Positions 22,509-35,917 of a DNA stretch of 64,000 nucleotides are shown piece after piece (position 1 is the first letter of the stretch; each line of letters begins with the position of its first letter). The stretch is from Microplitis mediator. Its lineage: Eukaryota; Arthropoda; Insecta; Hymenoptera; Braconidae. The stretch covers positions 9,522,104-9,586,103 of the forward strand of contig NC_079976.1 of NCBI RefSeq assembly GCF_029852145.1, written 5' to 3'. The notes under the pieces were generated by a model, which was not told the DNA's origin, did no database searches, and saw only the letters and a list, made by a program, of their open reading frames with translations. A program made the translations under genes and the position numbers.

Positions 22509-25500
22509 CTAGTAGTGACTTTGCACGTTAGTCAAATCCGAATCAACGTATTGCGAATGATCAATACCAATTAATTTAGGGGCTATGAATCCTGCATAAT
22601 TTCTAGCCCCACGATGGAAAATTCCAATACCACTCAATGGTATGAAGCTCGAGCTAGCGGCAGGACGTGAATCAAAGTAAGGGACTGTCAGTTGACCGAT
22701 TTCTTTTTTACTCGATCTTCTGAATGAAATTTGTTGGTTGGGATGAGAAATCACTTCATTTGTCGGGCTTTTCAAAGGATCTTGAGCTTCCAAAAGTTTT
22801 ATTGTACTCCTGGAAAAATAAAATGATCATTTGAAATAAAAATTGACAAAATATCATATAATATCTGACAACATAATTATTAATACAAATTACCTTCCTG
22901 TCGCATAATGTTGTTTACCGCGTTGCGTTTTTTCGTCAGCGACGATTCTCTTGAACGGTTCGTTCTTATCTGGAGTCAATATCCCGTTTTGATAGTCAAA
23001 CTTTGTCGCCAGTACTTCCAACTGTATTGGGCTTAAATTCCATGAACCATCAGCATTATTTGCTTCCGCGTTACGGAACCGAACGCCAGTAACAACGTAA
23101 TCTTTTTCTACGGCAACATCATCAAGGAATAAGGTTTTACGGTTGTAACGCAGATAAGTGTAATCCTCATCGTAAGCAAGTCCAATTTTTTTGCCGTCTT
23201 TTATTTTCCAGAATGCACCCTCCGGTACGTTTTGGCTGTATACTAATTTATCTAGGGGTACCCAAGAAGCGTTGTCACGGTCTATCGTGCCGCCAGGTCT
23301 CAGAGGAGCTTGCTCTATTTGAATTTGCACAACGTTGTCCTTTTTACGCAGCCTTACATTTGAGACGACCCTGATAAATTATTATTATTATTTAATAATT
23401 TTATTTAGCGAACATAGTTATAATTTATATAAATTTTATTTAGCACCAAATTGTTCAAAAGCAATATGTATTAAATTCAACAATATGAATAGAATAGCAT
23501 ATATTCTTATTAAATAACTTGCTAAAGGTGTTAGTAACTGTTCAAGTACTTCATTTTAAATATAGCAGTTTCGTCTTAGTGTACATATCACGCGTTACTG
23601 ATGCCATAAGGGCGTATCCCGAAAAAAATACCCTTGAAAAGGCATAAGGGCGTATAAAAATTTTTTTCTGGGAATCGACGTAGTTGTGCCTAAAACGGGC
23701 AGAAATGCAAAAAAAATTTTGGTACGCCCTTATGGCATTTGTAACGCGATCAGACTCTTCAGTATAGCTCAATGTACACTTGCTATAGACTGCTTATTAC
23801 TAGTACGACATATCACTATACAGTATCTAGCTATTCAACGTACAACAGTGTATTAGATGTTAATAGATCAGTTGGTGTGATCATGAAATAGATTTTTCGG
23901 CAAAAGATAGATAATTTAATAATTTTATTTAGCACCAAATTGGTTATAAGCAACATCTATGCTATCTACGATTTTTTCTTTCTTGATAATAAAATCAATA
24001 TAATCCTGGACTAATTTAAAAATTATGTACCCCCTGTTCGTTTTTAGATCTATCCTATTAAATATTTAAACATTTTCTTTTACAGACCGGTATCGTATCA
24101 AACAATTTTACTATTTTATCAATCAGAGCTTAGTAATACATGAGCCCCCCCCCCCTCACCTGAACCAAACTGCATAATTTTAAACGAAAATACAAAAAAA
24201 AAAAAAATACATCTTACATATTATTCTTAATATCAGCATATTGCGACATCAAACTAAATGTACGTGTTGCCGTTGATTCGGCACCCTCTTCAGCGCACTC
24301 ACACATACATTCCGTACATGCTGATCGGGTCATCGTATCAACAACTCGTCCATCGCAGGAATTACGGCGCTCACCATTCACTGACTTCTCTATCCACCAA
24401 TATCTACGTCCTGCTCCTTCATTCTATTGAATATTTATACTTATATTATTATTATTATTTTTGAAAACTCATCTCCAAAACAACTTAAAAAAAATGATGA
24501 AATTCATAGGGAGGTAGATATCAATAAGTAAATTCAGAATTTACTTTAAATCATAAATTGTTTTTAGTTCCCGAGTCAAAATATTAGACGTAAGTTGAAC
24601 GTTCTTAACGTTTTAAACGTAAATTGATTTTTAGTATTTTGGTTCGTAAAAAATTGGTAATTTCATGAGTTCTGATTTTAGTTTAATGATTACATTAATT
24701 AATTTATTTCAATATTTGTAATCAAAATTTTCATAACCTTGGTATCATAATATATGGAAAGATATAATAGTGTTAGATAGAAGTATGAAATTGAAAAATT
24801 TTTTTTTTCAAAATACGAATTTTTTATGTAAGAGCCAGAAAGGCGGACGAAAAAATTTTAGGGAATTGATGTGATTATAATCCAGGAGTACAAAATCGAT
24901 GAAAAAATTTTTTTGGTATGCTTATGTTTTCTTATTGTAAATCTAAATAGGTTTTAGTTGCGTTTTCGATTTATGATACTCCAATCTACGTTTTGAATAA
25001 GTTAAAAGCTGTCAAATTGAATGTATAATGTCCGAACGTTCAATTTACGTTCAAAACGTTCAATTTACGTCTAATATTTCGACTCGGGTTGCTAAAGAAG
25101 TCCCAATACTACTAAAGTAAATTCTGACTTTACTTATGAATGTCCACTTCCCTATGCATTTGATCATTCATTTTTATCATCATTTTTATTATAATCACTA
25201 TAATAATTACTTATAGCTATCGTTTAAGTAGTAAATTACTTACAGCTTCACAAAATTGGTATGCGTTTCTGACCGTGCAGCTGTGTAGCCTGCCATAGCA
25301 TGGTCGCTTTGGACAATATTTAGGGACGTTCACATCAGCCCCATCTTTAAGATCTGTTTTACATGCTAATTTATTAACTGTATTGATATCCTTGCATGAA
25401 CCAGAACATCTCATACCAATTTGATCAGTACTTAAATAGTACGATCCAAGAAAATATGTCAGTGAAAAAGAGTTAATATCTATAAATAGAAAAGAAAATA

Positions 25501-28500
25501 AAAAGTTTATAAAAAATTGAGCGTGTCAATACTCAAAATTACTCAGATAAAATTAATAATTTTCAATCCTTGTAATTTAATGTTTTCATATTGTCGAAGG
25601 GCGAACAAAATAGGACCGCTTAGGAAATAATGGATTTTCGTGCATCTCAATACGATAAATTTCCTTTTTTTGACTTACATTTAGAGTAATTGAACCAAAT
25701 TCCAGTTGCTATAGAAAACGATTTTTCCTCGGGCGGGCAAAACAGACTGTTCCCAAAAAAGTAAAATTTTTTGTAACTTCCCGCTGAGAAAATTGAAAAT
25801 TTTCAAAAATTCGGGAAGTTATTGGTTTTGGTCCGATTTGCAAAATCCGAATTTCTATCAGATTTTGACGTTTTGAGGTTCTAGGAAGCTATCCTGACTA
25901 ATTTCACGATGATGTCCGAGTGTATGTATGTGAGTACGTACGTACGTATGTATGTATGTATGTAAATATTCATAGCTCTTGAACGGATAAACCGATTTTG
26001 ATCTTTGAGGTGTCATTCGACACGGCTTGCTAATATCTTGAAGCTGTGAAAATTTGAGCTCAATCGGTAGGGTGCGTTCGGAGATATTTCAAAATGTTTT
26101 ATTTGGATAGCTTTCAATTTGCTCGATGGATTGATTCCAAAATATAATCAGCTCTAAAACTTTAGAAGCCGCGTCGAATGCCACCAAAAAAATCGGAATC
26201 GGTTTATTCGTTCAAGAGAATCAGTTGACGAAAGAATTCAAAAAAAATTTTTTTTTTGGTTTTTTCGAAATTTCTCAAAAACGACTGGATAAATCAATTT
26301 CAAAATTCGATGAGCTTTAGAACTTGATAAAACGCCCCGATTGCCACCTCAACTAATAAGTGTAAAAAAATGATCAGAGTCGTGAAAGACGATTAAAAAC
26401 CATTTTGAAAGAAAAAAAAATAATTTTTTATCAAATTTTCAAGGTGGCTTGTTTTACCCACTCAGATCCGTTTTGTCCGTCCTTCCTCTATATTAAATAC
26501 ATTTAGAAGTAATTACCTAATAAAGATTGAGGAGGATCACACCTCATTATATCAGTCGATGCGCGTTCCATAGCCCTTTTCATTGCTTTCAAATATTGTG
26601 TATTCCGATTCACATACTCTCTATATATTCTGTCAAGATCATTCTGTGCGCTTTCTAATGAAAGAAAAATAAAGATTAAAAACAATATTAATAATATAGT
26701 AGAATGTTAATTGAGGATAAAATAAATATTAAATGTTCATACCGTTTTTTGTAATTTGTTCTTGAAGATTGGCAACTGTTAGCATAATTAATGCACGATA
26801 TTCGGTAATAGAAATCATGTTGTAAATTCTCTTCAATTGATTTTGATATGTATCATCAATATCACACTTATCTACGAATGACTCCAACTGGAAAATAAAT
26901 ATCGAATAAATTTAGTATGTGTTGAATTAATTTAATTTTTTCAATAAAAGTAAGCGACTGGATTCGAATGCGCGACTGCGTGTCGATTGAGTACTGTGAC
27001 GCGCGCCTAAGGACTGAGTATAATTATTAACAATGGGGGATTATTAATGTAAATAATTATTATTTTTATAAAATATACCGACAGGTTGAATTTATCAGTT
27101 TAACGCCTTGTATTGTATTCGAATAAGGCCCCGTAAAACTCATAAGCTCTTGTACTTTGTTTAATTTTTTTAACGCTTCTACACTTGCAGTAACCACAGT
27201 CAAGAGTTCTTTATTATTATTCATTATAAATAATAATTTAATTATTGATTTTATAAGTAATTGTTAATTATTTATTAATGATAATAACCCAGATAGCAAA
27301 ATGACGTTTTGACGAGTTCTGAATGAATTCCTATTTATGATTTGGATGTCTCATCAACATCTTAAAGAAGTCTTTAAGAAGTCTTCAAGATGTAGAATGA
27401 GCCACCTAGCGAACTCAGTAAGACGTCTTTAAAAAGAGTTCTCAAAGAGTTCTTTTTTCTGACTTCGCAAATAAGACTTCAGTATGAATTTACCATGACG
27501 TCTTTAAGGAGCTCCTAATTTTGACTTCAAATAGAAGTTTAAAAAAGAATTCATTTAGTCGTCACAAAACTGACGTCTTATTTATGGAGTCTTCGAGAAC
27601 TCTCAATTAAGAGTTCTTAATAATGACACCTTTAAGAAGTCATTATAAGACTTCTTGAAGACGCCTTCAAAAAGACGTCGTAAAGCAGTCATTCCGACTT
27701 GAGTGCTGTCTGGGAATCTGTATCACTGAATAAAGTTTAAATGCATTTCAAAAAAATATTAACACAATAAATAAGGTACCCGCGGATAATAAGGCCTGTC
27801 GGGTAATAAGGCCTAAGTGACAGAAATGATATTTAAAGTAACCGTCTCCGCTAAAGGCTACTCTAATAGAAAGGTCTTGCATAGAGATGTTACGACAAGT
27901 TTATAGAGTCCCGACACCACGTTCCCTGTCTTCTATATTTCATCATCCGTCATATGATGTCGTAGCGCAGAAGAAATCAAAAAACAATCTAGTCTTCTGA
28001 CTTTTAAAAAAGATACTGATAGTTTTAAGTGCTGTTGAGCAAAGCAATCTAGTCTTCTGTCTTTAAAAAAGTATTGTTGCTGAATTTTAGTGATGATTCA
28101 TCTCTAATACCAATTTTATTAAGTATAATTAAACTATTCCAGTTTTTTTAACCCGTAGGCCTTATTACCCTACCGTAGTAAAATAAAGCCTATTCGTATG
28201 GTTTTTGTAAAAGTTAAATTTTTTGTTTATTTGTGGTATAAATTACCATTACTTCATTATAATTTATGGCTAATGCATTGAAATAAAGATTAATGATACA
28301 TTTTGATAATTAAATGCAATTTTTTTCGATTCTATTCAAAATCTTCCTTAGCTAGACCTTATTACCCGTCGGTACCTTATATTAAGTAAACCATTTTCAA
28401 AGTAAACAATTTTTTATATAATTGATCACTGCTCCTTATTATTTAATATAAATACTCCACAATGATATTTAATTTAACTGTTTTAAATTTTAATTGATTA

Positions 28501-29353
28501 ACAAATTAATTTAATTAAAATAATTGTTGATTAATTTCCACGTTGATTTTCCGTTTCAACTTATTATTTAAAACATTTCAATTTAAAGTAATTATAATTA
28601 CAATCTCACCTTTTCTCTTGTAGCAAAAAAATTGAGGAATCCATGATAAAGGAAAGCTGTTTTTTCACCAGGAGTTACTAATTCTAACATTTGGTTAAGA
28701 ACACCTGGTATTGATCTGCGATCCTGTGATAACGCTTCACTGTAATATGATTCATATGACTCGGCTGTGAATGTATATGATGTATTACGGTACTTGTTGA
28801 ACTGATCGTACAGCATATCTATACGTTGAGTATAATGTCCTAATTTTGTAGAAGCTTCCTGGTATAGTCGATCATTTTCTAGCGTTTTAAAAAATTTCCC
28901 CACCATGTCCGACAACATGTCTTTAATTTTTTCAGTCAATAGGGGCAAGGTTTGAAGAATATAATCAGACTGGACCAAAACTTTGTTCAATTTAACTTCC
29001 GTTTGGTATTTTAAGGACAGTTGATCTATAATGTCATCACCTAATGCGAATATATTTAAACCTACTTTCTCTAATTTAGTATTTATATTATAGACCAAGT
29101 TAATGTTTTTTTTAGTTTCGGAACTATGTTCACTTATCATTTTTTTAATATCATTGATTGTCTTTTGGGTTTCGTTACTTTGCGCAAACGGGTCTTTGAC
29201 TTTATTATGACCCGGTGCTATGGACTCCGCTATTGAGCTGATCATTTCTCTAGCGGCACCGGCCATCGCTGAAATAGCCATAAGTGGAACAGCATTGGCT
29301 TCGTAACTTATTAAAGATGCAACCATCAAAAACAAAAATGGTAGCTTGCCCAT
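22509..29353 (-). CDS. Gene C: secreted tandem-array paralogue with DUF4803-like C-terminal region, 748 aa
   Basis: Coding exons on the minus strand: 29353-28610, 26887-26743, 26654-26517, 25479-25244, 24423-24218, 23370-22894 and 22809-22509. They sum to 749 codons with TAG at 22511-22509. The signal peptide is residues 1-21 (MGKLPFL start). Residues 22-248 are a helical, Cys-free region. The Cys-rich middle has 12 cysteines, including CSGSC in the 236-nt exon and CTECMCEC in the 206-nt exon. The C-terminal part has VVSNVRLRKKDN, DYTYLRYN, VTGVRFR, PYFDSRPA and HRGARNYAGF. An N-glycosylation sequon (NLS) precedes PIQLEV. The 5' UTR acceptor is TATTATAG, about 35 nt before the ATG. Genes C and D share the two extra cysteines that B and E lack. 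Function unknown; predicted secreted. Confidence 0.85.
23588..23750. mobile_element. Short copy of CGCGTTACT element
   Basis: CGCGTTACTGATGCCATAAG at the left and CTTATGGCATTTGTAACGCG at the right, 163 bp. In a gene C intron. A one-ended remnant is at 59705-59790. Confidence 0.7.
24570..25088. mobile_element. Inverted-repeat element, ends CCCGAGTCAAAATATTAGAC
   Basis: Left end CCCGAGTCAAAATATTAGAC and right end GTCTAATATTTCGACTCGGG, with further GAACGTTC / CAATTTACGTT mirrored arms. It appears nested in an older inverted repeat (AGTAAATTCAGAATTTACTT at 24518 and its counterpart near 25110). Gene C intron. Confidence 0.65.
25776..26500 (+). mobile_element. ACTTCCCGCTGAGAAAA repeat, copy in gene C intron
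   Basis: Begins ACTTCCCGCTGAGAAAATTG with a mirrored TCGGGAAGT 35 nt later, then GGTCCGATTT, GACGTTTTGAGGTTC, a GTAT/GTAC microsatellite (25921-25962), and CTCTTGAACGGATAAACCGA. No protein. It is the intact reference for the copy split by the MITE at 61513. Confidence 0.6.
27288..27714. mobile_element. CCCAGATAGC-ended element made of AAGTCTTC units
   Basis: Ends CCCAGATAGCA and TGCTGTCTGGG. The body is a string of short GACGTCTT / AAGAAGTC / GAGTTCTT units in both orientations. No ORF. Gene C intron. Confidence 0.6.
27773..28377. mobile_element. AAGGTACC-ended inverted-repeat element
   Basis: Starts AAGGTACCCGCGGATAATAA, ends TTATTACCCGTCGGTACCTT. AATAAGGCCT is repeated inside both ends. 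No ORF. Gene C intron. Confidence 0.65.
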
Positions 29354-29570
29354 TTTTGTTATTCGTTATTTTTCACCTTTTTTTACCTATAATAGATAAT
29401 TCTTTTTAGTATCAATAAGTAGGAAGATAACTGCCATACTTTTATGCTACGGGTAATAATTGATTCGAGATAGCAGACAAGTTTAGCTTATAGAATATTT
29501 ATGTATTCAACTTTAATGACTAAGTTCATTTTCATGATAATTTGAATCGCTTTGATAAATATTTTTTTAT

Positions 29571-30480
29571 AATTACCCGGGTCAAAAATAAAACTTAATC
29601 TAGACTTGGTTTACCAAGTCGAAATTTAGAGCTGTTTTTCACAAAACGAACGACTTTTTTTTACGAAAATATAAAATACGTTGAGTTTTCGCCTTGGTTT
29701 AGACTTAACTGGCTCACTGATAGAAGAATTTCTTAGTATTTAAGAAACCATTCTTTAACCTTCCGTTACAAGCGTTTTCTCTAGTGTCTCACTCGTATTC
29801 ACGCCAACTCTAATAGGTTGAGTAGTGTTGTGCGGGGAATCGCCGTATAGCGCGAGTAACGAAGGGTTAAACATCATTTCTTTGCATTTAACAAATCAAC
29901 GTGGAAGAACCGTCAGTAAAGCACACCTAGCGCTTTCGCGCTTGAGGTGTGCAATATTTCTTACTATTTAAGAAATGATTTTTTAATAGTTAAGAAATCG
30001 TGCCTTAAGAAATAATTTCTTAAATACTAAGAAATCTTTTTTAAATGCTAAGAAGTCCTTCCATCAGTGCTTTTTTAGTTACGATTTAAGACGAAAAAGT
30101 CTAAATTGACCTATTAAGGTAAGAGACCTAGTGCCCGATCAGGGAACTAGTACCCGATCACTCGTGTATTTGTATATCTATATTTACTCTATTTTACTAA
30201 ATATAGATGTACCAATACATGGAGTGATTAGGTACTAATTCTCTAATCGGGTACTAGGTCTCTTAGCTTAAGGCGAAAAAGTCAAAACTAAGGTAAAACG
30301 CGAACAACACATTTTACACTAAAAAATACTGCTTGTTTTTGACTTGGTTGATCAAGTCTAAAGTAAGGCGAATAAATAATTTTTCTTCGACTTGGTTCAG
30401 CAGGTCAAAAGTAAAATGAATAATTGCCGTGCTCTAAGTGAAGACGAATAAGTTCAAACTAAGATGAAAAAAGCTCTAAA
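29571..30480. mobile_element. CCCGGGTCAAAAATAAAACTT element end with nested hairpins
   Basis: Left end CCCGGGTCAAAAATAAAACT, followed by TTTACCAAGTCGAAATTTAG. The body repeats GACTTGGT and GGCGAAAAAGTC and is interrupted by the 30117-30270 hairpin. A TTCTTAGTATTTAAGAAA unit lies at 29730-30050. A mirrored end is at 37000-37125. Confidence 0.5.
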
Positions 30481-30912
30481 AGTTAAGAAAAATTTAATTT
30501 AAATCGAAAGAGTCGAGATCTTATCGAAAATTCGTCGGCATATCGATAAATTTTTACTTGGATTTGTGAGGACAAGAATAATTTGAATTCTTTTTATCAA
30601 GTCAGCATGTGAGTAGAATACACTGTGACTGACTCCCGCTCTGAAAAGTTGCCTCGCCACTACACTTTTTTTTATTTTTAAAATTTTTGTATTCACAATA
30701 AAAAGTTATAACTTAAAGTCGCGTGTCTAGAGTTCATATGGAGCACCAAGATTATAATTTAAAATTCCTCGTTTCATGATTATTTCAATTATTAAAACAA
30801 AGCACGGCAATTATAATTATAATTTCAATTTATAAATAAATTCTTTAAATATATTGCAATACTGACAATTATTATTGATGTTATTGTTGTTATAATTATT
30901 AAATAGACGTAC

Positions 30913-31155
30913 CTGAGAATGGGTATGAGGATGATAATACGTGGCAGAAACGTATAAACAGTGATTGGACACGACGACCAATGCGAGTTTATATATTTTA
31001 ATAATTATTGAGTCTACTCAACACACACTTAAACTACTCGTTAATTACTTAAAAAATGATAAGCCATCAGTCATTATAAAAACTAATAGTAATAATAATG
31101 ATAGTAATAGTTATTTGAGAACAAAGACGACAACGTTGCAAACAAGTGCGTCATA
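30913..31155 (-). promoter_or_regulatory. Gene C promoter and noncoding exon 1
   Basis: This is a copy of the shared promoter block: TATA box at 30995-30988, likely start near 30962, and UTR exon ending at 30913 before donor GTACGT. The UTR intron is about 1.5 kb here, against about 60 nt in gene A, because repeats (29571-30480) have inserted in it. GATA (TGATAAG near 31058) and Fox-like (GCAAACA near 31138) sites are present. Confidence 0.75.
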
Positions 31156-31159
31156 AATA

Positions 31160-32417
31160 TTTCATGAAATAAATCATATTTTTTAAAAATATTAATTAAA
31201 TCGACAATTGATATGAGGTTAACAAAGTCGGGAGGCAAACGGATTTATTTTGCGCCTAAACGAAAAAACGAGTCTCGATAACAATTTATATGCTATCGAA
31301 ATTGACATTATTTTTACAATCATTTTATTACTCCAAGAATGTACTTTCAAGATCTAAATATGATTTTCTATTTATGAAAATGAATATCAAATGTTAATTT
31401 ATCTCTGTATTATGAAAAATAGTATAAAATAATTTAAGAAAACTATAAATGTTGCTATCTTTACATTTTACAGAGATGTAATCAAACAGATAAATTCTAT
31501 TATTATTATTGATCGAGAAAAAATACCCTGAAAAACATATATCTTACTAATTAAAAAAAATTAATATCACTGGTTAAAGCTGTAAGATTCACATACCACA
31601 ATAGGATTTATTGCTATTTAAGTGCAATACCTTACTGCGCAGTGCCAAACTCTATAGTCCGGGGGCCGACCATAAGACCCGTATGCAATTCGGGGTTGAT
31701 GGCAAAAGTGATGTTTTAATAACTTTTTCTTGTACCTCTCTTTGTTTTCGAGATATAAATTTTTTTGTCCGATTATTACTACTCGAACGGTGGAGTGGGA
31801 GCTTGAGAACCGCGGTCGCTCCGATCTTCTAGTTCGGGCTATCTATATTTTTCTCAATTTATCTAGGGTAAACTACCCAATAAATGACCGATTTGTTGTA
31901 GTGACAGATATTTCGACTTATAAATACATTATTTAACTTTGAAACTCAGTCAAGCTTTTATAATTGCATTGTGACATCATTTATCTTTTGATATTTATCA
32001 TGATTTTTTATTTATTTCACTATATTTTTTATAAAATTACTTATAATCGCTTATTACGCTTCCCATACAAAGTCGCCGTTAATGGAAAAAATGCCGTAGA
32101 TCGGCCGATGTCTGACTGCCGTCACTCGGCCAAGCATTGGCAATTAGTAATGGCCCAAACCTGGTTAATTACCAGCAGCCGTTTAATTTTTTAAACGACG
32201 CTGCCGATGGCTGGCCAATGAATGGCTACTTATGGCTGGCCGATTATCGTTTCGCAACTGTTGGTGAATCAGTGGGCCATGATTGATTCTTGTTAAATGA
32301 AAAAATCCACTAATCATCATACTTCGACCGGGCATAATCCAGTAAATGACCGACAAATTCAGTTCTGACTTAAAGTTAATTTTCATAGAAACTCTTATTT
32401 AATCCGATCTATAAATT
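31160..32417. other. No gene seen
   Basis: AT-rich sequence upstream of the gene C promoter. 31860-32350 has mirrored AATAAATGACCGA / AGTAAATGACCGAC ends and a GC-richer GGCCGA...GGCTGGCC middle, so it is probably another inverted-repeat element. Confidence 0.4.
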
Positions 32418-32702
32418 CCCGATGAAAAAAGATTTTATACAATTGTATAAAAGTATATACAAAATATGGCCCGATCCAATTGTATACAACTGTATAAAAA
32501 TTGTATACAATTCTATATAATTATATACAATTCTATATAATTGCAATATATAGAATTGTATATAATTATATAGAATTGTATACAATTTGTATAAAATCGT
32601 ATACAATTTCTATACAAATTGTATACTATTGGATCGGGCCATTTTTTCTATCCAATTTATATATAGTCTATATATAATTGTATAAAATCTTTTTTCATCG
32701 GG
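32418..32702. mobile_element. CCCGATGAAAAAAGATTTTA hairpin element
   Basis: 285-bp inverted repeat with ends CCCGATGAAAAAAGATTTTA and its mirror. Inner arms ATGGCCCGATCCAATTGTAT / GGATCGGGCCAT. The middle is TATACAATTGTATA repeats. Between genes C and D. Confidence 0.7.
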
Positions 32703-33323
32703 TTAATAATTTTATGTAGGAAAAAAACCCCGATTTTAGTATTTTGTTAAAATTTTATTATTTTATTCAACGAATCCTTATAATCACAGTACCAATGCAT
32801 TAAAATAGCTATTATATTTTTACGCATCAAAAATAATCATTATTAATGCTTAAAAATATTCGTGAGCTATATTAATATCACATTAACAATTTTAACTGTA
32901 TAAAATAAAATCATACTTATTAAAGTACACTTGTTTAATTATTATAAAAATTTTTAATTGTTGCAATCTTAACTGTATAACTCCCGTTTTCTACAGTTTT
33001 TATTCTTTACATATTTTACATTACATAGTCTTTAGGTTACATTGCAAGCAATTTAAAGTCCCTATTTTCTTTGGGTAAATATTTTTATATATTTCTAACA
33101 AACTACTCTAAACTTTTTCGGGCTATGTTTCTTGGCCATATCTTTTTTCTTTTTCTATTCCATATCTCATTATTAGTTATCTGTTCCTATTTTTGTTTCC
33201 ATATTTTTTTCAATCACGGAGTGTTTTTAGTGGGCAGGGTTAGAGACAGGTGGCAGTCTGGCGGCTATATGGAACGAATTCCACCGGTCAATGCATTATA
33301 TCAAGTGAAAAATAATTCATTTG

Positions 33324-33407
33324 CTCTCTGTGGGATTCGAACTTGAGCCTGGCCAGTACTTGAGTTCGAAGACAAGAGTGTTATCCACTCGACCACAAGT
33401 ACTGGCT
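33324..33407 (-). repeat. tRNA-derived SINE head (candidate)
   Basis: On the minus strand box A TGGTCGAGTGG (33395-33385) is followed about 50 nt later by box B AGTTCGAATCCC (33342-33331). Acceptor arms do not pair, so this is a decayed or SINE-type sequence. The downstream body runs to about 33230. Confidence 0.45.
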
Positions 33408-34081
33408 TGTTCAATTATTATATTTTAATAGTTAACAAATTTTGATGAACGTAAATTAATAATTTAATTATTCAACACTTTTAAATTATTATTACTAATC
33501 TTTGAATTAGATAAAGATTTACAATCTTGGAAAGGCAAAAAACAATCAATGTTTAATAAATAAAATGATAAAATTAACGATAAAATCTTTGACTTTATAA
33601 ATTGAATCTTATTCTTCTACAGGCTTATTTATTTTTTTTTTTTTTTGCACTCAGAGTACCCCGATTAAACAAACTGATTTGACAGGATTAATTTTTTAAT
33701 TATTTTTAATCCTTCGAAATTATGTAAATCATTTTTGAAATTTCACGATTAATCATATCAAATCATTCTTAATACTGTAAAAGCGTCAGAATATAAAATT
33801 TTTTATCATTCCGAATAATTTTTAACCCTGAAATAATACTTGAATTTCTGTCACCGGTTTTGATTTGGCCAGAATTAGAAATTTTCAATTATATATCAAA
33901 TTTCGCGGGGTGTGAACCGATTTTGAAAAGTCTTTCATTTAAATTCATTAGAAAATACAAAACAAAAAGTTGACTTAAGTTCAAAAGCCGCTTTTATTTT
34001 ATAAAATCAACAAACGAATAAAAACAAACACATGGTCATTCACTGGGCTTGAAAAATTTCAGACTTACCAATGAATGACTT

Positions 34082-34961
34082 CCCTAGTAGCAATGGAATT
34101 GGGCAAGATTCTTTGGCAAGATACTTGGAGAAGCACTTTGTAAAGAATTGGACAATTCTCGACCAAGACACTCGATCAAGATGCTTTATCCAGACTGGCG
34201 GCAGACTTGGGCCAGTCTGTGACCAGAATTTGACCAGAGTCTTGACATAGACTTGACATCCACTTGAATGTAAAAAGTATAGTATTGCAGTGGTTCTCAT
34301 TTATATTCTAGTCAACAAGTTTAAAAATGTTATTTTTTTACAATTACGCATTGAGTTTGTAGTAATTCCTAAAAAAATTGATTTCCAGAATTTTCTAGCA
34401 CCTAAAAAATTTCAGAAGTTTTTTAATAGATTAAGATGAATAATTAAAATTATAAATAATGGGAATACAATTCCGGAAGTTGTGACAATTTTATAGAAAA
34501 TTGCTTCTTCTTTAATAATCGGTTTTTAATTTTACGCTTCCTCTATCAATTTTTGAGTTATTGCTAATAATCAGAGTCTCTCGTTTTTTCTATTTGATTT
34601 TGACTCGTAAAAATTGCTATTTTTATTTGTAAAAAAAATGTCGTCAAATTTAATGACGAATTCAATAAGCTGTCACTCGTATCTTTAAAAAAAACTAGAT
34701 TCATTTTTTAAAGAGAACTCACTTCTCGACTACAGTATTGAAAATGAAACTATAATGTAGAATGAGAACCTCTACTCTATAGGATAGTCCCAAAGTTTAG
34801 CAATAGATGGCCCCAGATTTCTGGTAAAATTCTAGACAAATTCTGACCACAGTCTTGACCAATAATCTTGGTCAAGAATCTGGACCAATTCTTGATCTAA
34901 AATCTTTCTAAAGTATCTTAATCTATACTGGCATAAAGCTTTTACCAAATTGCTACTAGGG
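34082..34961. mobile_element. CCCTAGTAGCAATGG inverted-repeat element
   Basis: Left CCCTAGTAGCAATGGAATTG, right CAAATTGCTACTAGGG; inner arms repeat GGTCAAGA / TTGACCAGA. The 86-codon ORF at 34040-34300 is part of the repeat. Between genes C and D. Confidence 0.65.
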
Positions 34962-35598
34962 TTGTCGGTCATTTACTGGCTAAGTATAGTTATAAAGTAT
35001 ACTAGTGAATGACCAACATAAAATTAATAAAAACAAATTATTTTCATTAATTTTAAGTATCTAAAGCCAATTTTAGTAATTAAATCACTTATACAAATGA
35101 TTAAAAATTTACTGTTTCATAGAAAAATCAATTACTTCTCTCGAAAAACATTTCGTTTTTAAAAATGATTATTTTCAAACGTTTATGTTCAAATTCAGTA
35201 TTCTCTGAAAACTCTTTAAACCTCTATATAATTTTAATTATTTTCAATGATAATTGAATAAATCACTTTAATTAGTTGTGGTTTAATAATAACAAAGAGT
35301 ATAAGGTTACATTTACAAGTCAATAATAACTTTTAATTAAATATTAAAATTATTATGATCATTATTCTGCATGGTTGCATAACAGTCCAAACATAGACAA
35401 AATAACCACCCTTTTATCATGGTTTTTGTGTGTTTTGTCGTCGGTTATTTTGTCATTCGGTTATTTTGTCTGCGGTTATTTAAGCGTGACACCCTTCTTC
35501 AGCATACCGAGCATTCGCTGGTGGTTGGTCACAAACTGGGCTAGTTACTCTATAAATTGCCTTCTTGAGAAGGTTAATTGTAAGTTTAGTTTTCACTA

Positions 35599-35917
35599 CA
35601 CGGAAAGAAAATTATGGCAGCGGTTCCCATAATTTTGTGAAATTTTTTCCTATACCAACATAGGAATTACGACCATAAATTATGGGAGCGGTTCCTATAA
35701 TTATAGGAATGTTTCCCATAATTATAGGAATAGTTCCTATAATTATGGGAATGATACCCATAACACTATAGGAATGGTTCCTATAATTATAGGAATGGTT
35801 CCTATACCTTATAGGAATACGTTCTATAATATTATGGGAATCATTCCTATAATTTATGGGAATGGTTCCTATAATTTATAGAAACCATTCCCATAACTTC
35901 ATGTGTAATTTCTTTCT
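35599..35917. mobile_element. CACGG-ended MITE, right end lost
   Basis: Left end CACGGAAAGAAAATTATGGC after TA, followed by palindromic units of the form ATGGGAATGGTTCCCATAAT/ATAGGAA. The right terminus has decayed around 35917. Confidence 0.65.

Noticed and set aside
26945..27010. Possible tRNA pseudogene on the minus strand (ATTCGAATCC)
   Set aside because: Only a box B-like word; no convincing box A or arms.
33071..33346. 91-codon plus-strand ORF with a hydrophobic start
   Set aside because: Poly-T driven hydrophobicity, and its end runs into the tRNA-like/SINE sequence.
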